Assembly (NCBI GenBank): GCA_964626885.1
Contig: CAZVJA010000029.1
Span: 1-36,091 of the forward strand
DNA length: 36,091 bases
Direction: 5' to 3'
From: CAZVJA01 sp964626885
GTDB taxonomy: Bacteria > Planctomycetota > Planctomycetia > Planctomycetales > Planctomycetaceae
Part shown: one piece after another, positions 26,201-33,865 of the stretch
Layout of the letters: the number at the start of each line of letters is the position of its first letter
Numbering within the stretch: the stretch's first letter is position 1
The notes under the pieces: generated by a model
The model's input: the letters and a program-made list of their open reading frames with translations, nothing else
Told to the model about the DNA's origin: nothing
Database searches by the model: none
Translations under genes and position numbers: made by a program

Positions 26201-26698
26201 GAATTCCTGGATCTGCTGCGGTTCATTCGCGAGTTGGGGCGTCCCGGTCCGTTTGCGACGCGGAACGTGCCGGTAATTCGAACTTGGCGTGTGCTTTCCG
26301 CCGTTCCCGAGACGGCACGCATTGCAGAGCCAGACAGCGTTTTGCGGATCGCATCGACCGCAGACGAAACCGCCTGGAAACCGGTTTATAGCCATGTGTC
26401 GGGAGAGCTGGCGGCGGAAGACATGGGGCAAGGCGCACTGGCGATCGTGCGGGCGCGAATTGACGTCGGCACCGCCGGACAGATTGCCCTGCGGCTGAAC
26501 GACACGAACGGTTTGCTTCTGTGGATCGACGAGCGTTCCGTTCCCCTTTCGAGCCCGACGCATACGGAGGTCACCCAAGGAACTCACGTGTTGACCTTCG
26601 TGGTTGACCTTCGCAAACGAGCGGGCAAAGGTCTCCAGGTTTTCGTCGAGGATGTTCCCGGTTCGCCGGCCCGCGCCCGGGTGGTCGATGGACTGTAG
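23207..26698 (+). CDS. PVC-type propeller/HEAT/cytochrome c secreted protein
   Basis: A 1163-residue exported protein. The ATG at 23207 starts a signal peptide ending near SPLFAQ. Residues about 40-400 fit the membrane-bound dehydrogenase-type propeller of planctomycetes and verrucomicrobia (VVNPIGMTWDARGRLWVF, DGALYIADFFQPVIGH). Residues about 430-860 are HEAT-like helical repeats. The haem site CQTCH is at 890-894, followed by the typical planctomycete haem-domain tail (SVLDPNKAVREGF, SVLTMSGSVYTGIL, MPKGLVDNMT), which contains a Met candidate for the sixth ligand. About 150 residues of beta-rich sequence end the protein. It probably oxidises a sugar or related substrate and passes electrons to the haem; the substrate is unknown. 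It is flanked by an SGNH-like and a DUF1080 gene in the same direction. Confidence 0.9.
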   Translation: MNRMFDINTTARFLFAAALLAASTSPLFAQRTAEEIYSELRKTYPHNIEQDPKLEQAAFDVHPEFEVNLFASSPWVVNPIGMTWDARGRLWVFNSPMYPHILPGQHPTDFISVLEDTDDDGRADKCTVFYDKLYVPTGLELGDGGVYVANQPDLLFLKDNDGDLRADSRKILLSGFGTEDNHHAISAFTWCPGGWLYFQSGIFLHTQVETPHGLVRLDNGGVFQFKPRDMRLELFNVGTATNPWGHAFDKWGQSFLTEGPQGGIWWLTPGTVSCHPEERVPGTNAPKSCGVEFLYSSHFSEKYQDKMVLNAFKNKTVNLYEFSDDGSGFATRELQPLLIVSKEQNFRPVDVKTGPDGALYIADFFQPVIGHMQYEFRDPRRDHLNGRVWRITQKGRPLLKKPKIVEATPDELAENLKSKEGFIRFKSLRQLYEIDAKLASEALAKFLKRLDPLDPEFDQYRLQALWAYQTIEVVEPALLADVLRSRDARARAAATRVLRYWHDRVPGALGLLARMVDDDSPRVRLEAVCALSYFPSAEAMELAAHVADRPMDRFLEYSFKHTAIALKDHWLPALQAGKIDFGGNANRVQAALSAVQQKDAVALLLKMLQSGKVAADRREGVATMIAGLGNEAELAQIFDPATLAKLFPTTSGDCAPAVHARILAALVHAARDRKVKLAVSADTLLPLVQSNSTELRAEALSLAGAWKMEPLRDQIAAAATDVHAARRIRESAIDALAELGGAPSAELLNQLSAADQPVDVRAYAAGAWARIDTAAAAKRAAEILESESVPSDFAPLLNPLLSRKDGERQFEEALAGRKLHPDSAKLVLRFLNGSGRQPAKIVEMLRQSAGSGSLTATLASEDLNRLIAEIEQKGDPHRGEEVFRRKDLACQTCHAIAGGGPPVGPDLEGLGTSSPMDYLVHSVLDPNKAVREGFGAVSVLTMSGSVYTGILKSKTDTEIVILDASTRNLRRIPAADIDEVANAQSIMPKGLVDNMTRAEFLDLLRFIRELGRPGPFATRNVPVIRTWRVLSAVPETARIAEPDSVLRIASTADETAWKPVYSHVSGELAAEDMGQGALAIVRARIDVGTAGQIALRLNDTNGLLLWIDERSVPLSSPTHTEVTQGTHVLTFVVDLRKRAGKGLQVFVEDVPGSPARARVVDGL

Positions 26699-26796
26699 TC
26701 GCGTCAATGACAAATCGACGGCACGAGTTTGAATATTCAACCGACTCATCTGTGAAGAAATTTCAAGATTCCCCTGAGGTATCAAAAGGTGTTCTC

Positions 26797-27492
26797 ATGC
26801 AACAATCGATTCATCATGCCGATGCCGCGAGTCGATCGACTTCCCGCTTGATCTTCGCGAGCATCGCGCTAGCAGCACTTGGCGTGAGCGCGTGCATTGC
26901 TGCTTCACTTCTCGCCGACGAGCAGGGGAGCACAAAGAGTGAGGAAGGTTTCGTCTCCCTGTTCGACGGAAAGCAGCTCGACGGCTGGTTCGTGATGGGC
27001 AAGCCGCAGGGGTGGAAGATCACCGACAGCGTGATTCATTCCGACGCAGCGCAGGGAGGCAACTGGCTCCGCTCCGAAAAGACATACGGCGATTTCATAC
27101 TGAAGCTGGAATGGCGCGTCTCCAAGAACGGGAACAGCGGCGTCTTTCTACGTTCCACGCGCGAGGGGCAACCGTGGCTGACAGGCTACGAAGTGCAGAT
27201 CTCCAACGAACCGCGCGACGACGAACACTGCACCGGATCGCTCTATGGTTATGCCGCCGCCAAACCGCGCCCGGATGAATCGGCTGAGAAGTGGCATACC
27301 TATGAACTGCACTGCCACGGCCCGCGAATCACCGTCATTTCCGACGGCGTGAAGTGCGTCGAATACGATCAGTCCACCAGCGAGAAAACCAAGGACAAGC
27401 CGCTCAAGGGTTTCATCGGCTTGCAAGACTCCCACTCGCCGGCCGGCAACTGGATCGAGTACCGCAACATCCGGATCAAGGAGCTGAAATAG
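26797..27492 (+). CDS. DUF1080 (3-keto-disaccharide hydrolase-like) lipoprotein
   Basis: A 231-residue secreted protein. The ATG at 26797 follows AAAGGTG at suitable spacing; an earlier ATG at 26707 gives a non-signal extension. The N-terminus has a hydrophobic stretch ending VSAC, a plausible lipobox, so it may be a lipoprotein. The DUF1080 fold is shown by FVSLFDGKQLDGW, then GNSGVFLR, TGYEVQI and the final IEYRNIRIKEL. The family is a concanavalin-like jelly roll; some members hydrolyse 3-keto-glycosides produced by oxidation of sugars. The neighbouring propeller/cytochrome protein would fit as the oxidase partner, but this is inference. It is likely the last gene of the three-gene block. 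Confidence 0.88.
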   Translation: MQQSIHHADAASRSTSRLIFASIALAALGVSACIAASLLADEQGSTKSEEGFVSLFDGKQLDGWFVMGKPQGWKITDSVIHSDAAQGGNWLRSEKTYGDFILKLEWRVSKNGNSGVFLRSTREGQPWLTGYEVQISNEPRDDEHCTGSLYGYAAAKPRPDESAEKWHTYELHCHGPRITVISDGVKCVEYDQSTSEKTKDKPLKGFIGLQDSHSPAGNWIEYRNIRIKELK

Positions 27493-27506
27493 CCCGATCG
27501 GATTCA

Positions 27507-27522
27507 CCGGAGGAATCTCCGG
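27507..27522. terminator. Stem-loop after DUF1080 gene
   Basis: CCGGAG (27507-27512) and CTCCGG (27517-27522) form a perfect six-pair stem with loop GAAT, fifteen bases after the DUF1080 stop. There is no T run after it, so intrinsic termination is only possible. Confidence 0.35.
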
Positions 27523-27535
27523 GAACTCTTGAACC

Positions 27536-27565
27536 GCCGAAAGTTCGGCTCCCAGGAAGGGAGCC
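27536..27565. repeat. Two overlapping inverted repeats upstream of Uma2 gene
   Basis: GCCGAA/TTCGGC (27536-27541 and 27544-27549) and GGCTCCC/GGGAGCC (27547-27553 and 27559-27565) are both perfect and overlap by three bases, so the two stems compete. They lie just before a TATAAT. They may act as operator, attenuator or terminator. Confidence 0.45.
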
Positions 27566-27571
27566 ACGTCG

Positions 27572-27577
27572 TATAAT
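27572..27577 (+). promoter_or_regulatory. Perfect TATAAT (-10-like) before Uma2 gene
   Basis: A consensus TATAAT stands 48 bases before the preferred ATG. The base positions 17 upstream (CTCCCA) do not match a -35 element. If it is used, the transcript would start near 27584, which argues against the GTG at 27584 as start. Confidence 0.35.
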
Positions 27578-27619
27578 AGTAACGTGACGACACGTGAACC
27601 GTTGACCGGGAACACTCTG

Positions 27620-28303
27620 ATGTCCTCCTTGGGAATCATCCTCGACCAGCCGCCGATCTGCCTTCCGGCGAGCGCGGCCACCTTGGCCGGGTTCCGCGCC
27701 TGGGCTACGTCGGATGATACGCCGGAGAAAGGCCGAGTCTCCTACATCAATGCGGAGATCATCATTGACATGAGTCCCGAAGAACTCGAAACGCACAACA
27801 AGGTCAAAATGGAGATTGGGCGCGTGATCAGCAATTTGAATCGCGATCTCAATCTCGGTTCATTTTATGGGGACGGCACTCTCGTGAGCTGCCCCGACGC
27901 CGGGCTCTCCACCGAGCCCGACGCTTTGCTCGTCACCTGGGAATCGTTTAAGTCGGGTCGGATCAGGCCGATTGAACGCGCCGGACGACCGGACGAGCAC
28001 CTCGAACTCGAAGGCCCCCCCGATTGGGTGCTCGAGGTCGTCAGCCGCAGTTCTGTCAGAAAAGATACGCAGTCATTACGAGGGGCGTATCACTCGGCGG
28101 GAGTTCCCGAGTATTGGATTGTGAATGCCTTCGGTCCGGAAATCGATTTCCAAATCCTCGTGCGGGAAACGGACCGCTATGTGGCCGCCCCAGCCATTGA
28201 GGGGCGGCACTCCTCTCCATTGTTCGGCCGCTCGTTTCGGCTCACTCGGGAGAGAAATCCGCTCGGGCACTGGCAATACACGCTCGACTCTCGCGTGGGC
28301 TGA
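27620..28303 (+). CDS. Uma2 family (DUF820) nuclease-like protein
   Basis: A 227-residue protein of the Uma2 family, a PD-(D/E)XK nuclease fold that is amplified in planctomycetes and cyanobacteria and whose role is unknown. The motif residues can be placed at TEPDALLV (the Asp), DWVLEVVS (the Glu) and SVRKD (the Lys), followed by AYHSAGVPEYWIVN, a well-conserved family segment. The ATG at 27620 is preferred to a GTG at 27584, which lies only six bases after a TATAAT. It is separated from the DUF1080 gene by stem-loops and is probably an independent unit. The fold is sure; enzymatic activity is not shown. Confidence 0.88.
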   Translation: MSSLGIILDQPPICLPASAATLAGFRAWATSDDTPEKGRVSYINAEIIIDMSPEELETHNKVKMEIGRVISNLNRDLNLGSFYGDGTLVSCPDAGLSTEPDALLVTWESFKSGRIRPIERAGRPDEHLELEGPPDWVLEVVSRSSVRKDTQSLRGAYHSAGVPEYWIVNAFGPEIDFQILVRETDRYVAAPAIEGRHSSPLFGRSFRLTRERNPLGHWQYTLDSRVG

Positions 28304-28350
28304 CGGCTCCCAACTGACCCGCAAGTCCCGCCCGCATGCCGGCACTTCCC

Positions 28351-28569
28351 TCACGGCCAGGGTTGATCGGCAATCAATCCCCGAATCGCCTCGATCGCCA
28401 TTTGCGGCAAGCGTATCACGCAATTCATTGCTGCGTTTGAGGTTGTGAGTTCCCGACGGGGCAGTTCAGCCGGGACCAGCCTGCGACGTCGGTCCCCATA
28501 AGTACCAATTCTGGCAGCGATCTCCGAAAGATCCTTCAGGCGCGAACCTTTCGCAGCCGAATATTCCAT
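28351..28569 (-). CDS. Possible small hypothetical protein
   Basis: A 72-codon frame on the minus strand starts MEYSAAKGSRLKDLSEIAAR. Its ATG follows GGAGAGG at about ten bases, one of the better ribosome sites around. It is the only candidate gene in the 337-base gap between the Uma2 and MarR genes, convergent with the first and divergent from the second. I recognise no domain. It could be an antitoxin-like or merely chance frame. Confidence 0.35.
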   Translation of the reverse strand: MEYSAAKGSRLKDLSEIAARIGTYGDRRRRLVPAELPRRELTTSNAAMNCVIRLPQMAIEAIRGLIADQPWP

Positions 28570-28640
28570 AGGCGAAGCACCTCTCCCGTGCCGGTCGGCC
28601 GTCCTGCCGACGTTTCGCATTTCGGTTCCGGGGCCAGCCT

Positions 28641-29324
28641 ATGATTTCCATTCGCAACGACGGGCAAGACCCGTCTCAGCCGACGTCCGTCCGTACAACT
28701 CCAGTTCTTCGACGTGATCCGCCGGTCGGGCCGCGTCATGAACCAGACCGCGATGTCAGCCACAATCGCGATGCTCCCCGGCAGCATGCGGCGACTCAAA
28801 TCGCCGGCAATCTCGGTCGGGCTACTCATCGTCTGCGCGGCTTACTGGCGGCGCACTTCAACGAATTCGGGTTAAGCGATGTCCGCTTCGCGGTCCTGCA
28901 AATTCTTCGGGACTGCGCGTCCAGGGGATGCACGCAGGCCGAGCTGGCGGCCGCACTCGATCAATCGGAATCGAGCGTCAGCGCGCTCGTCGAACGGATG
29001 CGGGACGACAACCTGCTCTATCGATTGCGGTCGAAAACTGATCGTCGCAAGCGGGTGTTAATTCTGACCGATCAGGCGCGGCAACTTCTGGCACAGGTCG
29101 AGTTGGCGCACGGCGAGCGGGTGGCGGAGATTCTGAATTCACTCTCCACGTCCCAACTCAAGGAACTGGCGACACATTTAGAAGTTCTGGTCGAAGAACT
29201 TTCCCAGGTCGAAACACCGATCAAATGTGCATCGGTTTCTCAGGACATCGCGTCCCCACACTTCGAATCCACTGCCGGCAAGATCACCGGCACAATCCAC
29301 GAGCCACAACGTCCCGTCGCTTGA
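28641..29324 (+). CDS. MarR family transcriptional regulator
   Basis: A 227-residue winged-helix regulator. The MarR core lies at about 55-195: DVRFAVLQILRD (80-91), recognition helix QSESSVSALVERM (108-120), and the wing with TDRRKRVLILT (133-143), a MarR hallmark. About 50 extra residues, polar and probably disordered, precede it, and about 30 follow it; no other ATG or clear ribosome site offers a shorter form. It stands 19 bases before an efflux operon in the same direction, so it probably controls that operon and itself, as MarR proteins often repress neighbouring pumps until a small ligand binds. No operator was identified with confidence. Confidence 0.88.
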   Translation: MISIRNDGQDPSQPTSVRTTPVLRRDPPVGPRHEPDRDVSHNRDAPRQHAATQIAGNLGRATHRLRGLLAAHFNEFGLSDVRFAVLQILRDCASRGCTQAELAAALDQSESSVSALVERMRDDNLLYRLRSKTDRRKRVLILTDQARQLLAQVELAHGERVAEILNSLSTSQLKELATHLEVLVEELSQVETPIKCASVSQDIASPHFESTAGKITGTIHEPQRPVA

Positions 29325-29343
29325 TTTGGCGCTGAAATTTCCC

Positions 29344-32283
29344 ATGATCCGCTTCACGAGCCGCGAACCTCCCATCGACGACCGCCATCGCCATGTTCTC
29401 CGGCGAGGGTCGAGCAGCCGCTGCTCGCGGCGTCTCTTCGTGTTGGTCATATTGTTCATGGGAATTGTACCGGGCTGCTCGCGTCCCTTCTGGCGTCGAC
29501 AGGCGGACCAGGACAGCTACCACATTCTCTCGGAAAAGCTGAACGACCCGCGATGGTGCTCGCCGCGGATCGATATTCAGCCGGAGCCGATGAGCCGCTT
29601 TTACGATCCCTACGATCTCGATTGCGGCCCATTGCCTCCGGATGACCCGGCCGCCAATGAATTCATGCAATGTGCCAACGGGTTTTCCGGATCGACCCTC
29701 TGGCATAAGCTCGGCCAGTCATTCAGCGTTGAAAACCCTCATTGGCTCGAGTCGTTCGGGCTCTCAGCCGACGGCACATCCGCCGACCCGGAAGGACCGC
29801 GGATCGAGCATCTCACGCTCGGCGAAGCGCTCGAATTATCGTACATCCACAGCCGCGAGTACCAGACAGCCATCGAAGAGCTGTATCTGTCGGCGCTCGA
29901 TCTTACATTCGACCGGTTTCAATTCGCCGTGCGTTACCTGGGGCTGGGCGGACGCGAGCCGTCCGTCGATCTCTCGCACGAATCGATCCCTCATGCGGAC
30001 GATTCCTTGTCGTTGAACCAGCGGTTCGGCATCAGCCAGTTGCTCCCTTCCGGGGGCCAGTGGATCGTCGAGATTGCGAACAACACGCTGTGGCTGTTCT
30101 CGGGGGGGAACCAGTCGAACTCGGCGAGCGTGCTTTCGTATTCGATGGTGCAGCCGCTGCTTTTGGGAGCCGGGCGGAAAGTCGTGCTCGCAAGCCTGAC
30201 GCAGTCCGAACGAAACGTCTTGTACGCCACCCGCGATCTGGCCCGCTTCCGTCAGGAATTTTTTGTCAACACCGTCGCGGGGAATCCCGCTGGCGGGTAT
30301 CTCGGTCTTCTCCAGCAGCGGCAGAGCGTGATTAACCAGCTCGGCAACCTGCAACGGCTGCAGGAACGATTGGAGCAACAGCGGGCGATCACGTCGCGCG
30401 TGCGCGGGGAAGTGAATCTGGCGGAACTCCCCGCCGGCGTGCAAATTCCCGCGACGTTCGATCAACTTTCATTTTCCAAGCGCCTGAACCAAGAGAAGGG
30501 CGTGCTGAAATGGCTGGGAGAAATGTCGCCGGAGCAAGAACAGCAACTCGCCGGATTGAGTGCCGACCCTGCCTGGCGGAATATTGTGACGCAACTGGCG
30601 TCCCAACTACGAGCGGAGACGTCCACGTCCACGTTGTCGGTCTTGCAGCTGCAGTCGCAATTGGCCTCCTCTCAAGGAACTCTCCGCATCGCGGAACGGC
30701 GATACCAGGATCTGCTCGATCAATTCAAAGTCCACCTGGGACTCCCTCCCGACTTGCCGGTCTCCATTGACGAATCGCTGTTGGGGCAATTCACGCTGAT
30801 CGACAACCGTCTGAACGATCTGGAACAACGCGTGCGCGGTTTTGTGCGGATATGGGCCAATCTCAATGAAAGGCAGCCCGATCCCGCACAAATGCGGAAA
30901 GTGGCGGACGGCTTGGAACAACTCATCGGCGACGTCCGCATGAACGGCTTGCCGCTGCTTGATGCGGACTTCGAGCGCGTGAAGGAAATTCTCCCCCAAC
31001 GACTCACACGTCTCGATACGGAAGAACAGCGCGAGAAAGTCCAAACCGACATCGCCCGCGACCGGCGCCTGTATGACGGGCTGAAGGATGACCTGCGCGA
31101 GGTGGAAACTCGCCTCAATTCCGTACGCGGGAATATTGGAAAAATCGACACGACCAAACCGCAGCCGGCCGGTGGTGAGGGTTCCGCGGGTGTTCGTGAA
31201 CTGGGGGATCTCCGCGAGCGGATCCTGAAAATCACCCAAAGTCTGCAAGTGATCCAAATCGGCTTGCGGACCGAGTTGATTTCACTTGAGCCGTTCGAGA
31301 TGACGATGGAAGAAACATTGGCGCTCGGCCTGGAGAATCGCGTTGACCTGATGAACTCTCTGGCCCGCGTGACCGATGCGCGGCGGAAGGTCGAGGTCGC
31401 CGCGAATCGACTCGAAGCGATGTTGGATGTCGTCGTCGAAGGAGACATTCGCACGCCGAACGGCAACCATCCGCTCGAGTTCCGTGGAGATCAGAGCAGC
31501 TTTCGGGCGGGGCTCCGGTTTACGGCTCCGCTCGATCAGGTCGCGGAGCGCAATGCCTATCGGGCGGCGCAAATCGACTATCAGCGGGCGCGGCGCAGCT
31601 ACATGGCGTTCGAGGACCGCGTGAAATCTGAAATTCGCTTCAGCCACCGCCAATTGTCGGTGTTAAAGCAGAATTTTGAAACCGCGCGGCAGGCTGTGCG
31701 GATTTCGGCTTTGGAGTACGACAGTGCGGTGGAACAGGCGGCCGCACCCCTGCAACAAGGAGGCCAGAGCGCCATAAATCTGCTACGTGCCTTGGATAAC
31801 GTTCTGAGTGCCCAGAATGGATTGATCCAAACTTGGGTCCAGTACGAGCAGAATCGGCTTAACATTCACCGCGATATGGGTATGATGGATATTGATGCCG
31901 ATGGGGTCTGGAACGACAGGTTCTACCGGCAGCACACCGGAACCAGCGAGGGTCAGAATGCAGTCCCACCCCCCCCACTGGGCCAATCCGCAGCTTCACA
32001 ATTCGGCAACAAGTACCGAATGGCCGGAGCTGGGAACCCAGGCAGAAGCCCGTGGCGCGACAGCCGTCAGGTCACGGGTCCATCCGGAAGTAGCCGATTC
32101 CATGACATCCCCGGCGTTGAAAACATCAGAGGCATCGGAGAGTCCGGCGTCGTCGAAGCCGCGGCGGAATCCTCGGGGGTCGAAGATCCTCAGGACGCTG
32201 GCAGTGCTGGGCGCCGCCGGGTTGTTAGCGTATCTGACCCCCTGGACGAATTTCTTTTCCTCGGGTACCCCGAGCTTCCCTGA
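29344..32283 (+). CDS. TolC-like outer membrane efflux protein, very long
   Basis: A 979-residue protein, about twice the usual TolC length. The ATG at 29344 starts a signal sequence (LFVLVILFMGIVPGC) with a possible lipid-modified Cys45. The first outer membrane efflux repeat begins LTLGEALELSYIHSREY (about 159-175) and the second MTMEETLALGLENRVDLM (about 652-669), ending near NIHRDMGMMDID. Between them a helical insertion of about 300 residues is predicted to extend the periplasmic coiled coil. The last 109 residues are low complexity and lie in the region that overlaps the adaptor gene in another frame. The frame may be altered at the run of eight C at 31969-31976. It forms the outer channel of the MacAB-type pump encoded downstream. 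Confidence 0.82.
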   Translation: MIRFTSREPPIDDRHRHVLRRGSSSRCSRRLFVLVILFMGIVPGCSRPFWRRQADQDSYHILSEKLNDPRWCSPRIDIQPEPMSRFYDPYDLDCGPLPPDDPAANEFMQCANGFSGSTLWHKLGQSFSVENPHWLESFGLSADGTSADPEGPRIEHLTLGEALELSYIHSREYQTAIEELYLSALDLTFDRFQFAVRYLGLGGREPSVDLSHESIPHADDSLSLNQRFGISQLLPSGGQWIVEIANNTLWLFSGGNQSNSASVLSYSMVQPLLLGAGRKVVLASLTQSERNVLYATRDLARFRQEFFVNTVAGNPAGGYLGLLQQRQSVINQLGNLQRLQERLEQQRAITSRVRGEVNLAELPAGVQIPATFDQLSFSKRLNQEKGVLKWLGEMSPEQEQQLAGLSADPAWRNIVTQLASQLRAETSTSTLSVLQLQSQLASSQGTLRIAERRYQDLLDQFKVHLGLPPDLPVSIDESLLGQFTLIDNRLNDLEQRVRGFVRIWANLNERQPDPAQMRKVADGLEQLIGDVRMNGLPLLDADFERVKEILPQRLTRLDTEEQREKVQTDIARDRRLYDGLKDDLREVETRLNSVRGNIGKIDTTKPQPAGGEGSAGVRELGDLRERILKITQSLQVIQIGLRTELISLEPFEMTMEETLALGLENRVDLMNSLARVTDARRKVEVAANRLEAMLDVVVEGDIRTPNGNHPLEFRGDQSSFRAGLRFTAPLDQVAERNAYRAAQIDYQRARRSYMAFEDRVKSEIRFSHRQLSVLKQNFETARQAVRISALEYDSAVEQAAAPLQQGGQSAINLLRALDNVLSAQNGLIQTWVQYEQNRLNIHRDMGMMDIDADGVWNDRFYRQHTGTSEGQNAVPPPPLGQSAASQFGNKYRMAGAGNPGRSPWRDSRQVTGPSGSSRFHDIPGVENIRGIGESGVVEAAAESSGVEDPQDAGSAGRRRVVSVSDPLDEFLFLGYPELP

Positions 32284-33865
32284 GTACGTTACCGACGTTG
32301 CGAAGCGGGGCCCTCTGTCCGTCACCGTGACAGAGAGCGGCCAGCTCGACAGCTTGAAGAACGCGAACGTGATGAGCAACGTTCAGGGGCTGACGACCAT
32401 CATCTCGATCGTCCCCGAGGGAACGCAGGTCGAAGCGGGGGATGTCGTCTGCGAGCTCGATGCTTCGGCCCTGATCGAACAGCGTGAGAAGCAGGAAATT
32501 GCCGTTACGCAGGCGAAGGGTGAACTGGACAAGGCCAAAGAGAATCTCTTGATTCAAAAGACACAAAATGACAGCAACTTATCCGCCGCGACGCTGAAGA
32601 ATACTTTGGCACAACTCGATCGCGATACGTTCTTGAATGGACAAAAAAATCAAGAAGCGAATGAGATGCGGGGGAACATGCTCTTGGCTGAAGACGAGCT
32701 GTCACAAGCTCAGGAAGATTATGACTTCTATGCGCGCAATGCGAAGAAAGGCTATGCGAACCAGCAAGAAGTGGAAAGCCGCCGCATTCGTGTCAATCAA
32801 GCGAAGAACAAACTCGATGTGGCCAAAGAAAAACTCAATTTACTGATGGAATACACGTTTAACAGGCGGACGAAAGAGCTGGAAGCCAACGTACGAGAAT
32901 CCAAGTTGGAAATCGAGCGTGTGACGCGTTCCGGAAACGCGGCGCTCGCGGGCTTTGAAGCGGACAAAATTGCCAAGGAACTGACGTTTAACCTCGAGAA
33001 CGAAAAGCTCAAAAAACTCCAACAACAAATCGCCGCCTGCAAGCTGCACGCGCCGCAGCGCGGGGAGGTCGTTTATTCCGAACCCGACGGACGGCGCGGC
33101 AATGATCCGCAGACGATCCAGGAGGGAGCGTCCGTCCGCGAACGGCAGTTGATTCTCAAACTGCCCGATCTCAGTCAAATGAAGGTCAATGTACGCATCC
33201 ACGAATCGAAAATCCGCCGCATCCGCACCGGGCTGCCGGTGCAGGTGCAGGTGCAGGCGTTCGGCGGCGAGACCTTCCGCGGCGTTCTCGATACGGTCTC
33301 TCCCATCCCGATGTCGGGGAACTGGCCGAATTACGATCTGCGAGAGTACGACGCATCGGTCAAGATCATCGACTTGGGAAGCCGGCAGGGAGAATTGAAA
33401 CCGGGCATGACCGCCAGCGTCGAAATTCAAGTCCAGAACTATGACGACGTTCTGCAGATTCCCACGCAAGCGGCGGTAAATGTCGGAACCAAGACTTTCG
33501 CCTTCGTCTTGACCGATTCCGGTCCGGTACGCCGCGAGCTCAAAGTGCAAGATTCGAACGATACAGTGGTCGGCCTGCAGGATGGCATTCGTGATGGGGA
33601 ATCGATCATCCTCAACCCGCGGACACAATTCGCGGAAGAAATCGCCGAGCTGGAAACCCGCTATGGGGCCGCGCCGCACGACAAGTCCGAAGCGCCAAAG
33701 TCACCCCCGGCAACCGGACCAACCGCGAGCGGGCCATCGCAATCGCCGTCTCAACAGAACTCTCCAGCATCGGGTGGCGAGCGGAAGGAAAGAAAGAAGA
33801 AGTCCGCCAAGGACGAGGCATCTCCCGCCGCCGTGGCCAGTCCCCAACGCGAGAAGCAATCATGA
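31958..33865 (+). CDS. HlyD/MacA-like periplasmic adaptor
   Basis: A 635-residue membrane fusion protein. The ATG at 31958 has GAGGG five bases upstream; ATG 32102 is an alternative that starts nearer the membrane helix. It overlaps the TolC-like gene by 326 or 182 bases. A single helix (SKILRTLAVLGAAGLLAYL, about 76-94) anchors it in the inner membrane. A lipoyl half follows (VPEGTQVEAGDVVCELDAS, about 150-168), then a long coiled coil (about 170-355), the second lipoyl half (KLHAPQRGEVVY), a beta-barrel (KVNVRIHESKIRRIRTGLPV, about 409) and a Pro/Ser/Lys-rich tail. The long coiled coil suits docking to the long TolC-like partner. It ends ATGA into the ATPase gene. Confidence 0.85.
   Translation: MQSHPPHWANPQLHNSATSTEWPELGTQAEARGATAVRSRVHPEVADSMTSPALKTSEASESPASSKPRRNPRGSKILRTLAVLGAAGLLAYLTPWTNFFSSGTPSFPEYVTDVAKRGPLSVTVTESGQLDSLKNANVMSNVQGLTTIISIVPEGTQVEAGDVVCELDASALIEQREKQEIAVTQAKGELDKAKENLLIQKTQNDSNLSAATLKNTLAQLDRDTFLNGQKNQEANEMRGNMLLAEDELSQAQEDYDFYARNAKKGYANQQEVESRRIRVNQAKNKLDVAKEKLNLLMEYTFNRRTKELEANVRESKLEIERVTRSGNAALAGFEADKIAKELTFNLENEKLKKLQQQIAACKLHAPQRGEVVYSEPDGRRGNDPQTIQEGASVRERQLILKLPDLSQMKVNVRIHESKIRRIRTGLPVQVQVQAFGGETFRGVLDTVSPIPMSGNWPNYDLREYDASVKIIDLGSRQGELKPGMTASVEIQVQNYDDVLQIPTQAAVNVGTKTFAFVLTDSGPVRRELKVQDSNDTVVGLQDGIRDGESIILNPRTQFAEEIAELETRYGAAPHDKSEAPKSPPATGPTASGPSQSPSQQNSPASGGERKERKKKSAKDEASPAAVASPQREKQS

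Noticed and set aside
28641..28700. MarR operator at ACGGG-CAAGA-CCCGT near 28658
   Set aside because: The repeat is only five base pairs and lies within the regulator's coding sequence; it is likely chance.
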